A DNA stretch of 50,672 nt from Bacteroidota bacterium (lineage in GTDB: Bacteria; Bacteroidota; Bacteroidia; NS11-12g; UBA955). The translations under genes and the position numbers were made by a program. The stretch covers positions 1 to 50,672 of the forward strand of contig JAGXTF010000091.1 in assembly GCA_018333525.1 (NCBI GenBank). The letters run 5' to 3'. How positions within the stretch are numbered: position 1 is the first letter of the stretch; the number at the start of each line of letters is the position of its first letter. The notes beneath the pieces are model-generated. The model worked only from the letters and a program-made list of their open reading frames with translations. It did not search any database and was not told where the DNA came from. This document shows positions 42,740 through 50,672 of this stretch, piece by piece.

Positions 42740-44706
42740 GATACTTTTTCTTATTCCTTTTTTTGTTCATTTGGAAAATTCCATTGCACGCTCAAATACC
42801 TGAAGAAGCGAAAGAGGCCATTGAAAAGTGGCTTGAAAATTCAGAATCTGAAGGTGATTATTCTCAATTAATGGAGGAACTTTTATTTTATACAGAACAT
42901 CCAATTCCATTGAACCAAGCTGACTATGATGAACTTGTACGATGTCCTTTAATATCACCGGCACAGGCTATTTCCATCATTAACCACAGAAATAAATTCG
43001 GCGTTTTCATTCATATTCATGAATTACAAGTATTGGGATTTCCACCGGAACAAATAATTATACTGCTACCATTCATTACACTTCAGCCTGATTTTAAAGA
43101 AAATATAACGCGTTGGAAAGAGCTGATTTCACTTGGTAAAATTCAGTCGTTTACCACAGTAAAACGAAAAACGCCAACAGAATTACCTCAGGGTTCCATG
43201 GGCAATACCCTTTCTCAAAGCTTGCGATTCCGATATTATTTACCCAATTATTTCAGTATGGGATTCAGCATGGAAAAAGATCCCGGTGAAAAATACTGGA
43301 ATCGCGGACCGGATTTTATTTCCGCTCATTTGTTTCTGGAAAATCAAGGCAAAATAAAAACGCTTGCCTTAGGAGATTATGTGCTCGGATTTGGTCAGGG
43401 TCTGGTTATGGGTTCCGGATTTGGCATGGGCAAATCCGCAATGGTAAATATGATAAAAAGAACCCCTGTAAATTTAAAAGCCTACCGAGGAATCAATGAA
43501 TTCCAATTTCACCGCGGTATGGCCATTCGCCTGAAATTTGGAAAGTTGGACTGGATTACGGCCATTTCACATCTGCGCCTGGATTCCAGAACACAATCAG
43601 ACACCAATGGAAATATGATTTTTCTGAATCCCGATTTGGATGGTTTGCATCGGACAGAAAAAGAAATTTCAGGAAAAAAAACCAACACTCGGTCAATGCT
43701 TGGCAGTTGGTTACAACAAACGTCCGGCAACAGCCAGTATGGTTTTGGAGTTTGTTATTATTTGTACGGAAATGCTTCTATTCCTTCACCAGATCTCTAC
43801 AAATTATTTGATCCAAATAAGGAGTCGCAAAGTTTTTTTCATTTTTTTCAATCCAAAACAATTGGAAGAATTCACGCCTTCAGCGAATGGGCGCTGAGCC
43901 CTGAAAACCGAAGCAAGGCCGCAGTTGCAGGCATACTTACCACATTGGGGAAATGGATGGAATCCTCGTTCATATGGCGCCATTATGATCCGGGATTTAT
44001 TGCCCCTTTTTCAAATGCTTTCGGAAACCATAGTTCCAATGAAACCGGTGTTTATTCAGGAATTCGATTGTTCATAAAATCAAAAATAATTCTGAGCCAA
44101 TATATCGATATGTATCGCAATCCCTGGTTACAATACCGAATTTACAATTCCTCTTATGGTATGGATAATTTATGGCAATTGGAAGTACAAATGAATAAAA
44201 AAACACATTGGTATCTGCGCTATAGATTGCAGGAAAAGCCACAGGCGGAAAACAATACTGAACCAATGAAATTATCCTCCATAAATCACATGCAATCCTT
44301 AAGAATGCATCTTTCTTCGGCATTGGACAAAAGCACCGAAATTCAACTCAGAGGCGAATACAGCATCAGCAATTTCACCGGAAATACATGGAAATCTTCT
44401 ATGTTCTTCTTCCATATCCAAAGATCTTTATTGCGAAATCGTCTGAAATTTCAAATCAGGTATACTTTATTTGATGTTCCTTATTTTTATAACCGGATTT
44501 TTGCATTTGAAAATCAACTGTATTATGATTTCGGAACAGCATCCTTTTACGGCGCAGGGTATTCCGGTTTTTTCATGTTCCAGTATAAATTAAATTATCG
44601 CTGGAAGGTGGGTTCACGCCTGTCTTACATGAAATATACAGACGCAGTTACCGGTACGAATCAGGACAAATCCGGAGTATTTTTGCAATTCATTTATCAG
44701 AATTAA
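42727..44706 (+). CDS. Outer-membrane protein with ComEA-like helix-hairpin-helix
   Basis: 659 aa. Signal peptide 1-19 (LFLFLFIWKIPLHAQ). Residues about 60-115 match a ComEA-type helix-hairpin-helix pair (PIPLNQADYDELVRCPLIS, FGVFIHIHELQVLGF), but the usual PGIG turn reads PLIS, so DNA binding is uncertain. Residues 130-659 are long amphipathic strands rich in Tyr, Phe and Arg (FRYYLPNYFSMGF, YLRYRLQEK), ending FLQFIYQN, as in a large outer-membrane barrel. It is the fourth gene of the overlapping M23-MerR unit. Role unknown; DNA uptake or anchoring would be speculation. Confidence 0.7.
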   Translation: MEKIRYFFLFLFLFIWKIPLHAQIPEEAKEAIEKWLENSESEGDYSQLMEELLFYTEHPIPLNQADYDELVRCPLISPAQAISIINHRNKFGVFIHIHELQVLGFPPEQIIILLPFITLQPDFKENITRWKELISLGKIQSFTTVKRKTPTELPQGSMGNTLSQSLRFRYYLPNYFSMGFSMEKDPGEKYWNRGPDFISAHLFLENQGKIKTLALGDYVLGFGQGLVMGSGFGMGKSAMVNMIKRTPVNLKAYRGINEFQFHRGMAIRLKFGKLDWITAISHLRLDSRTQSDTNGNMIFLNPDLDGLHRTEKEISGKKTNTRSMLGSWLQQTSGNSQYGFGVCYYLYGNASIPSPDLYKLFDPNKESQSFFHFFQSKTIGRIHAFSEWALSPENRSKAAVAGILTTLGKWMESSFIWRHYDPGFIAPFSNAFGNHSSNETGVYSGIRLFIKSKIILSQYIDMYRNPWLQYRIYNSSYGMDNLWQLEVQMNKKTHWYLRYRLQEKPQAENNTEPMKLSSINHMQSLRMHLSSALDKSTEIQLRGEYSISNFTGNTWKSSMFFFHIQRSLLRNRLKFQIRYTLFDVPYFYNRIFAFENQLYYDFGTASFYGAGYSGFFMFQYKLNYRWKVGSRLSYMKYTDAVTGTNQDKSGVFLQFIYQN

Positions 44707-44727
44707 TGCAGGCAACCGGGTAAGTTG

Positions 44728-44735
44728 TAATTTTG
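44728..44735 (+). promoter_or_regulatory. -7 box directly before pdxJ
   Basis: TAATTTTG, a perfect TAnnTTTG match, then four bases (cccc) and the ATG. No TTG at -33. It predicts a leaderless mRNA. Confidence 0.5.
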
Positions 44736-44739
44736 CCCC

Positions 44740-45474
44740 ATGCCCGCAAAGCTGTCTGTGAATATTAACAAACTTGCCACCATCCGAAATGCGAGGGGAG
44801 GCAATAATCCCGATATCATTCAGGCTGCAAAGGATATCCAGAATTGGGGTGCTGAAGGTATCACTGTTCATCCAAGACCGGATGAAAGACATATTCGATA
44901 TTCGGATGTAAGAAATCTAAAACAGGTTGTAAACACAGAATTTAATATCGAAGGATATCCGGACAAACGTTTTTTAGAACTGATTGCAGAAATACACCCT
45001 GAACAGGTCACTCTGGTGCCAGACCCTCCGGATGTACTCACCAGCAATGCGGGTTGGGATACCATTGCAAATCAAACTTTATTGCAGGATATTATTTCTG
45101 AAATCAAAAGTTCAGGCAGCCGTGTAAGTATTTTTTTGGATGCAAATCCGTTTATGGTAGAAGGCGCAAAAAAATGTGGTGCGGACAGAATTGAACTCTA
45201 TACAGAACAGTATGCAAGCCATTTTCATACAGATGCCGAAGCCGCCATCAGAAATTATGTATTCACGGCGAATGAAGCAGAAAATGCAGGTCTTGGAGTA
45301 AATGCCGGACATGATCTGGATTTGAATAATCTTCATTATTTCGCCAAAAACATTCCTCAATTACTGGAAGTTTCCATTGGCCACGCGCTGGTTTGTGATG
45401 CATTGTATTACGGATTGCAAAATGCAGTTCAGATGTATAAGATCCGATTAAATCCGGAATTCGGTTCTATTTAA
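44740..45474 (+). CDS. pdxJ: Pyridoxine 5'-phosphate synthase
   Basis: 244 aa, the family length. It condenses 1-deoxyxylulose 5-phosphate with 3-amino-2-oxopropyl phosphate in the last ring-forming step of the DXP-dependent vitamin B6 pathway. Seen: LSVNINKLATIRNARGG (residues 4-20), HPRPDERHIR (about 46-55), EQVTLVPDPPD, CGADRIELYTEQYA, LGVNAGHDLDLNN and EVSIGHALV (catalytic and phosphate-binding parts of the barrel). It is a single gene with a -7 box four bases before the start. Confidence 0.97.
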   Translation: MPAKLSVNINKLATIRNARGGNNPDIIQAAKDIQNWGAEGITVHPRPDERHIRYSDVRNLKQVVNTEFNIEGYPDKRFLELIAEIHPEQVTLVPDPPDVLTSNAGWDTIANQTLLQDIISEIKSSGSRVSIFLDANPFMVEGAKKCGADRIELYTEQYASHFHTDAEAAIRNYVFTANEAENAGLGVNAGHDLDLNNLHYFAKNIPQLLEVSIGHALVCDALYYGLQNAVQMYKIRLNPEFGSI

Positions 45475-45486
45475 TTTTTTTATTTG

Positions 45487-45513
45487 CCGGATTTTACGAA
45501 ATTGCAAATCCGG
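45487..45513 (+). other. Hairpin covering the ribosome-binding site of the nuclease gene
   Basis: A perfect eight-base stem (ccggattt/aaatccgg, eleven-base loop). Its right arm overlaps the first bases of GGAG (45512-45515), two bases before the ATG at 45518. This is one of few plausible Shine-Dalgarno sites in the window, although the spacing is short. Folding might limit translation; the T-rich stretch before it could also end pdxJ transcripts. Confidence 0.4.
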
Positions 45514-45517
45514 AGAT

Positions 45518-46480
45518 ATGAAAAGATTACTGGCAGGTATTCTCTCCATTGCAATTGCAAATACTACTGCAGCATGGGGATTTTTAGGTCATAAAACCAT
45601 CAACAACAGAGCGGTTTTTGCATTACCACCCGAATTATTCGGTTTTTATAAAAAACATTTGGAATATATTACCCAACATGCGGTGGACCCCGATAACCGA
45701 AGGTACTTATTCGAAAATGAAGGATGCAAACATTTTATGGATTGTGACCATTATGAAAAACGGGCACCATTGGATACAATTCCGCATCAATGGTATAAGG
45801 CTGTGGCGATTTATGGAGAAGATTCCCTGAAGCTTCACGGCATTGTACCATGGAATACCTATATGGTTTTTAAACAACTCACGAAGGCATTTTCCGAAAA
45901 AAATGTTCCGCGTATTTTGAAACTCAGCGCGGATATTGGACACTACATAGCAGATGCACATGTTCCCCTTCACACATCCGGGAATTATAACGGACAGAAA
46001 ACAGGCCAGGAAGGAATTCATGCACTATGGGAAAGCCGCATTCCACAATTGTTTCTGGACAGCTTTCAATTGATGAATGGCACCGTTTCTTATTTGGATA
46101 ATCCACATGAATATTTATGGAAAATTGTAGAAGAAAGTTTTTCTGAAATTGATTCAGTTTTAATCATTGAAAAAGCCCTTTCAGTGAAAATGGAGAATAA
46201 AAAATATGCATTTGAAACTGTGGGCAACAGCATTCAAAAAGTGGTGAGCAGCGAATACTGTACTGCATATAAAAATGCCATGAACAGCATGGTAGAACGC
46301 AGAATGCGCAAGGCTATTTATTCTGTTGCCGGATTTTGGTACACGGCTTGGGTGGATGCAGGACAACCAATTCTTGAAACAGAAACACCTTCTCCAGAAG
46401 CAGATCCGATGGATGCGCTCGCAGAAAAAATAAAATCACAAGGGAAAATTAAAGGCAGAGAAGAACAAGGGGGTGAATGA
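45518..46480 (+). CDS. S1/P1 nuclease-like secreted zinc enzyme
   Basis: 320 aa. Signal peptide ends in TTAA, so the mature chain begins WGFLGHKTIN, the Trp start whose amino group binds zinc in S1/P1 nucleases and phospholipase C. The zinc site continues: ADIGHYIADAHVPLHT (about residues 144-159) and GIHALWESRIP. Other conserved stretches are CKHFMDCDHYEK and FWYTAWVDAG. It probably degrades single-stranded nucleic acid or phosphodiesters outside the cytoplasm; a phospholipase role is the alternative. The C-terminal 40 residues are charged and disordered-looking. It converges with the PKD gene, 16 bp apart. Confidence 0.82.
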   Translation: MKRLLAGILSIAIANTTAAWGFLGHKTINNRAVFALPPELFGFYKKHLEYITQHAVDPDNRRYLFENEGCKHFMDCDHYEKRAPLDTIPHQWYKAVAIYGEDSLKLHGIVPWNTYMVFKQLTKAFSEKNVPRILKLSADIGHYIADAHVPLHTSGNYNGQKTGQEGIHALWESRIPQLFLDSFQLMNGTVSYLDNPHEYLWKIVEESFSEIDSVLIIEKALSVKMENKKYAFETVGNSIQKVVSSEYCTAYKNAMNSMVERRMRKAIYSVAGFWYTAWVDAGQPILETETPSPEADPMDALAEKIKSQGKIKGREEQGGE

Positions 46481-46496
46481 CAAAAGTGAAATGCTT

Positions 46497-49400
46497 TTAC
46501 CGCAACAAATTTATACTGCCGTTCACCGTGTATAATTTATCCTCACAAACCGGTTTGTATTGCAATTGATAAAAATAAGTACCGGAAGGCAAAGATGCAC
46601 CGGTATTGAAAACGTTTCCATTCCATTCCACTTTGGGATCATCAGAAGTAAATATCAATTCACCCCAGCGGTTGAAAATGCGCATGTGAAATTCCTTTGC
46701 CCCTTGCATGGGAACTTTGTATGTGTCGTTATATCCGTCTTTACCGGGAGTAAACACATTGGCGATAAAAACATTGCCCTGAACAAATACCTGTTTGCAA
46801 ATTTTACCTCCGCAAACTTTATCATTTTTTAAACCCAAACAAACCCATTTTATTCCAGTTTCATCTCCGAAATCATAGATTAAATCATAACTGGAATCCA
46901 GCAGTTTTTCTGTAGAATCTTCCGGATCAAATAAAGTCCACTGGTATCCGTTTAATTGCACATCAGACAAATTCTTCAATACAAGTTCCGAACCCTTTAA
47001 TGGATTGCATTCCTGTTTAAAATCAGGATTTAAAATCACTACCTGAATCTCCTTTTCTGCAGTATCCTTGCATGCCTCCAACGTTGCCTGACTTAAGTTT
47101 CCATACATTCTGATTTTGTATTTTCCGGATGAACCATATTTGTATAAAAATGTATCTTTTTTTCTGTTAAATGTATCTCCGTTACCCATATCCCAATGGA
47201 AACTGGCAGCATCGCCAACTGCAGTATTTAAAACGGCTACTGAATCGTGAACACAAAAAATATCTGGAATTTGAAAGGAGGCCAACGATGTTTCATATAC
47301 CACAATTTTCAAGGCCTCTTTTCCCGCAGGCGGATACGTAATGGAACAAAAATATTTACTTCCTGTTGTCGGATTATAAAAGCTATCGCCACCAACTAAT
47401 TTTGCATAATAAGTACCTGCTTTTTTATATGTAAAATTCACATTGGTATCTCTCTTTGTGGAGTAAACTGTATTTGCCGGATCTCCATATTGCCAGATAT
47501 AAGTGCGCGATTGTTTGGATAGATTGGTGAATTCCACTTTCAACGGATTGCAACCCACTGAATCTGAAATAATTTTTCCAAAAACTTCCGGCCCAATTAC
47601 ATGAAAAATGGCTGTAGTGCTGTCTTCACAACCCAAATTGGTTTTCACCCACAAGCGGATTTTATAGTCTCCGCCACCGGGGAAAACATGCACCGGATTT
47701 TTTACCGGGGATTTTGCCGTTCCGTCTCCAAAATCCCACGACCATTGGTTGATGGTTTGGCCATTATTTGGCTGCACAATAAATGAGGAATCAAAATACT
47801 GTCTTATTTCGCTGCAATACACTGGTGGTGGTATTCTGATTTTAGCACTTGGCCCGGTAACTCTAATCGTATCTTTGGCTATCACATCACATCCATCGGT
47901 ATTTCTTGCTGCCAGAGAAACTATATAAGTTCCAATTCCGGGAAATGTATGACACATTTTATATCCGGTATCTTTTGTGCCATCTCCAAAATCCCAATAT
48001 AATTCGCCATATAAACCAATAGGTGTCCATCGGTTGTCAGGTGCAGAGATTCCCAGTTGCAGAATAGAATCATAAAAACATACCTTCTGATCCGGACATC
48101 GAATTATACTTCGAAAATGTACTTCATGTGAAAAACGTACCTCCCGATATCCACTGCCTTCACAACCCTTATACGGAATTAAACGTATTACAATCCGATA
48201 TAGTCCTCCTGTCTTAAAAGTATGCTCCAGCGATTTTAAATGATGAATTGTATCCTTAAATCCGGTGAGAATTTCCAATGTATCACCCCAATGTGCATAT
48301 AAGGTATCCGGATACAACCAATTGCTATCTAAAAAATCCAGACGCACTTTAAACGGATCACATTGCGATACCATCACCATATTAAATTGGCCATTGGATT
48401 GCGGATCTACGTGCACCGCATTTAAAAAAGTATCAGCAACCCATCCGTCTCCTTTGCGAATAAAGTCCACAACGATTTTGCCATTTTTTTCAGTCCAAAC
48501 GGTATCATTATCATAATACCTCCACAAAACCGGGCTTTTTGTCCCATTGGTTTTATATTTATAACTGGTAAATCCAAAATACATAATGAGTGTATCTCGA
48601 TCTATTGTACCATTTATATCGGTAATTAAGAAATTATTATTCCCCACTTTTTCGCGCATATTCAGTGGCATGGTGAAAAACGAACTCTGTCCTGTACAAG
48701 CGGTTTTGGGCAATTGAAATTCAGGGCAATAATCCTGGCGATATACCCGAAGAGCAGTATCGTCAAAACAACCCACAGAAGAGTCATAAACCGTTAAGCG
48801 CGGATTATAACAATTTGTATCTCCGTAAAAATGTCTTGCTATGCTGTCTTTACTGTAATTGCAGTTCTTATTTATATCAATTCCGAGCTTGGTATCGGTA
48901 GTACATTTTTCTGCTTTAGGATCACCAAAATTCCATAATCTGCTGCTTTTCCCGCCCGGTTTGTATGCAGTAAGATCGATCATAAAAACAGTATCTTCTA
49001 TTCTGCGGCGATTGTAATTAAATGTTTTGCCAATTGCACGAATACCCAACACCTCAAATGAGTCTCTGATATAGCCGGTGCAGCCTCCAATGCGTTTTGC
49101 TATTACATAATTCCACCCCACATGCGCATCCTGGTTTGCATAAAAAACCGTATCAATTCCAATATTATTTCCAACACCATTTCCATTTAAATACCATTCT
49201 ACATCTTCACCGGAAGAAAATACTTTTGCAGAGCCAAAAATTAATTCATTAGAACAAATTTTATTGCGATTTTTGCGCATAAAAAATTTGGAAGGCGGTA
49301 CATCATAAGAAAATGTAGTACTGTCCATGCATTGAAATTCGTTACTGCTCACCAGTTTCAGGCTCCAGGATTTTGCCGGTTGAATTACTTTACAAAACGG

Positions 49401-50117
49401 TACGGAAGCAGTTACAGGAATCCGACCGGGCATTTGATACCAATCATTGGTAATCGAATTTCCCCCACTTACATTGTTATTGATGCAAACTTTTACTGAA
49501 TCACAATAGGGAAATTCTGAATAAGTAATGTTGTGTTTTATTGACGGAAAAATATAAACATTCACACTGTATTGGCTCTTACAACCTGCGCTGTCTTCCA
49601 GCTCCATGATATTGGTGTACCATCCGGAATCGGGAAAAGTATGGCACCATTTTTTGGAATATGGTACTACAAATTGAGATAATTTTCCATCCCCCCAAAC
49701 CATGCTCACTTTGTATAATGGTCTGGATGCTTTTTTGGAAGAATCATTAAAACAAAGGATATTATTATTTTGGCAGAAAAGCGAGGCACTACTATCCAAT
49801 TTGAATTTTGCAAATGGAAGTGGTAAAATTTCAATTTCGTGTGTATCAGAATATTTTTGACCTCCGCTCAGTGTAGCGGTGCAGCTCACCACCAATTTGC
49901 CCGTGGCTGTAAATTTTATGGAAGGGCTCGTATTGCTGCTTGTTCCAAAAGTTCCAAAATCCCAGTCATAAGAAACTACTGTGCCTCCTGTAACATTGGC
50001 ATTGAAATTACCTATATCATTCAGGCAAAAGTCTCTTTTTGCAACAATGGTGCATTGCCCGAACAGAGAATGAAGGGTAAAAAACGAAAACAACAAGTAG
50101 AAATAAAATCGCAACAT
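46497..50117 (-). CDS. PKD-domain surface protein with T9SS type B domain
   Basis: 1206 aa from the ATG at 50117 (a TTG two codons upstream is possible). Signal peptide about 1-20 (FYFYLLFSFFTLHSLFGQ). PKD-type WDFGDG motifs occur through the chain (YWDFGDGTKD, WSWDFGDGTA); several modules carry paired cysteines. The last 90 residues (IANVFTPGKDGYNDTY, then IFNRWGELIFTSDD) are the gliding-motility-associated type B sorting domain. Several modules match the 2793-aa protein at 2108-10489, so they are paralogues. No catalytic motif; surface adhesion is inferred. No promoter is certain. Confidence 0.92.
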   Translation of the reverse strand: MLRFYFYLLFSFFTLHSLFGQCTIVAKRDFCLNDIGNFNANVTGGTVVSYDWDFGTFGTSSNTSPSIKFTATGKLVVSCTATLSGGQKYSDTHEIEILPLPFAKFKLDSSASLFCQNNNILCFNDSSKKASRPLYKVSMVWGDGKLSQFVVPYSKKWCHTFPDSGWYTNIMELEDSAGCKSQYSVNVYIFPSIKHNITYSEFPYCDSVKVCINNNVSGGNSITNDWYQMPGRIPVTASVPFCKVIQPAKSWSLKLVSSNEFQCMDSTTFSYDVPPSKFFMRKNRNKICSNELIFGSAKVFSSGEDVEWYLNGNGVGNNIGIDTVFYANQDAHVGWNYVIAKRIGGCTGYIRDSFEVLGIRAIGKTFNYNRRRIEDTVFMIDLTAYKPGGKSSRLWNFGDPKAEKCTTDTKLGIDINKNCNYSKDSIARHFYGDTNCYNPRLTVYDSSVGCFDDTALRVYRQDYCPEFQLPKTACTGQSSFFTMPLNMREKVGNNNFLITDINGTIDRDTLIMYFGFTSYKYKTNGTKSPVLWRYYDNDTVWTEKNGKIVVDFIRKGDGWVADTFLNAVHVDPQSNGQFNMVMVSQCDPFKVRLDFLDSNWLYPDTLYAHWGDTLEILTGFKDTIHHLKSLEHTFKTGGLYRIVIRLIPYKGCEGSGYREVRFSHEVHFRSIIRCPDQKVCFYDSILQLGISAPDNRWTPIGLYGELYWDFGDGTKDTGYKMCHTFPGIGTYIVSLAARNTDGCDVIAKDTIRVTGPSAKIRIPPPVYCSEIRQYFDSSFIVQPNNGQTINQWSWDFGDGTAKSPVKNPVHVFPGGGDYKIRLWVKTNLGCEDSTTAIFHVIGPEVFGKIISDSVGCNPLKVEFTNLSKQSRTYIWQYGDPANTVYSTKRDTNVNFTYKKAGTYYAKLVGGDSFYNPTTGSKYFCSITYPPAGKEALKIVVYETSLASFQIPDIFCVHDSVAVLNTAVGDAASFHWDMGNGDTFNRKKDTFLYKYGSSGKYKIRMYGNLSQATLEACKDTAEKEIQVVILNPDFKQECNPLKGSELVLKNLSDVQLNGYQWTLFDPEDSTEKLLDSSYDLIYDFGDETGIKWVCLGLKNDKVCGGKICKQVFVQGNVFIANVFTPGKDGYNDTYKVPMQGAKEFHMRIFNRWGELIFTSDDPKVEWNGNVFNTGASLPSGTYFYQLQYKPVCEDKLYTVNGSINLLR

Positions 50118-50220
50118 TCTCAATAAGTTGACGGCATTTTCCTGGTACGTTGCAGGAAATACGCGGAAAAATAAGAATTTAAACTTGCATTTGAACCATT
50201 TTTCTGTAAAAATGTGATAA

Positions 50221-50672
50221 TCAGAAATTGGGTTTCATGCTGTATTTCTCATAAAAACTCAGTATCACTTCCACTGCCTCATCTGATGTATCCACCAGTT
50301 TGAACAGGTCCATATCATCGGGTGAAATGTATTTCTCACTATCGCGAAGCGAATCCCGAATCCAATCCATCAAAGGAGTCCAGAATTTTACATCCACCAA
50401 TACAATTGGATATTTTGCCCTTTTATCTGTTTGTACAAGAGTAAGTGCTTCGAATAATTCATCCATGGTGCCAAATCCTCCAGGAAGAATAACGAAACCC
50501 TGGGCGTATTTCATAAACATCACCTTGCGCACAAAAAAGTAATCAAAATGAAGCATTTGGGCCCGATGCTGGTAAGGATTCGGCGTTTGTTCAAACGGCA
50601 GATTGATATTGAGACCAACCGACGGCCCTCCGCCTTCTCTGGCGCCTTTATTGGCTGCTTCCATAATACCCG
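50221..50672 (-). CDS. LOG-family (TIGR00730) Rossmann-fold protein, 5' end cut off
   Basis: Only the C-terminal 150 residues lie in the window; the frame stays open to the right edge. Seen: GIMEAANKGAREGG, SVGLNINLPFEQTPNPYQ, FFVRKVMFMKYAQGFVILPG and GGFGTMDELFEALTLVQT, the PGGxGTxxE active-site motif of the LOG/lysine-decarboxylase-like family. Family members hydrolyse cytokinin riboside 5'-monophosphate or related nucleotides. The N-terminal Rossmann part, probably about 80-100 residues, is beyond the edge. It is on the same strand as the PKD gene, 103 bp upstream of it. Confidence 0.9.
   Translation of the reverse strand, partial: GIMEAANKGAREGGGPSVGLNINLPFEQTPNPYQHRAQMLHFDYFFVRKVMFMKYAQGFVILPGGFGTMDELFEALTLVQTDKRAKYPIVLVDVKFWTPLMDWIRDSLRDSEKYISPDDMDLFKLVDTSDEAVEVILSFYEKYSMKPNF

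Overview
The window is chromosomal DNA of a member of the phylum Bacteroidota. Evidence: six predicted cargo proteins of the type IX secretion system (T9SS), three with a gliding-motility-associated (type B) C-terminal domain and three with a type A sorting tail; promoter boxes of the Bacteroidota form TTG-N19/20-TAnnTTTG; few Shine-Dalgarno sites and frequent TTG/GTG starts; low GC content; and genes typical of the phylum. I cannot fix the genus. No phage, plasmid, transposase, CRISPR or rRNA is present.

Layout. 0-1.2 kb: a tandem 150-bp repeat downstream of a GxxExxY gene, then tRNA-Arg(ACG) with promoter and terminator. 1.2-10.5 kb: a secreted 288-aa protein and a giant 2793-aa PKD-repeat surface protein, both on the minus strand. 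10.6-19.1 kb: housekeeping genes (rarA, an S4 protein, a conserved unknown, an FKBP lipoprotein, a YbiT-type ABC-F protein, type II NADH dehydrogenase, alkyladenine glycosylase, an amino-sugar-kinase-like ATPase, a bestrophin). 19.2-26.1 kb: an accessory stretch of six secreted or lipoprotein genes; the gaps on either side of the four from 20.6 to 25.4 kb and the gap before the sixth each hold one copy of a MITE-like repeat (R1-R5). 26.2-26.4 kb: a CAT-anticodon tRNA whose promoter lies in front of a decayed second tRNA copy. 26.4-30.7 kb: a fatty acid desaturase, a PNGase F-like secreted protein, gmk and nadD. 30.7-31.3 kb: a gene-free mosaic of hairpins and direct repeats. 31.3-38.7 kb: a bile-acid-symporter-family transporter, a LysE-family exporter, an IMPase, a 1491-aa M4 metalloprotease (T9SS type B) and a bacilliredoxin. 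38.8-46.5 kb: hutI, a gamma carbonic anhydrase, a tight four-gene run (M23 peptidase, MerR regulator, small outer-membrane protein, large outer-membrane protein with a ComEA-like helix-hairpin-helix), pdxJ and an S1/P1-like nuclease. 46.5-50.7 kb: a second PKD/type B surface protein and the 3' part of a LOG-family gene cut by the window edge.

How the genes fit together. The common theme is export: six T9SS cargos, several lipoproteins, two outer-membrane proteins and a secreted nuclease, set among ordinary housekeeping genes. No T9SS core gene lies in the window, so the machinery must be elsewhere. The most interesting non-coding features are the R1-R5 repeat family, the decayed tRNA kept inside a live tRNA transcript, and a recurrent start layout (a -7 box, four bases, then the start codon) before four unrelated genes, which suggests leaderless transcripts.
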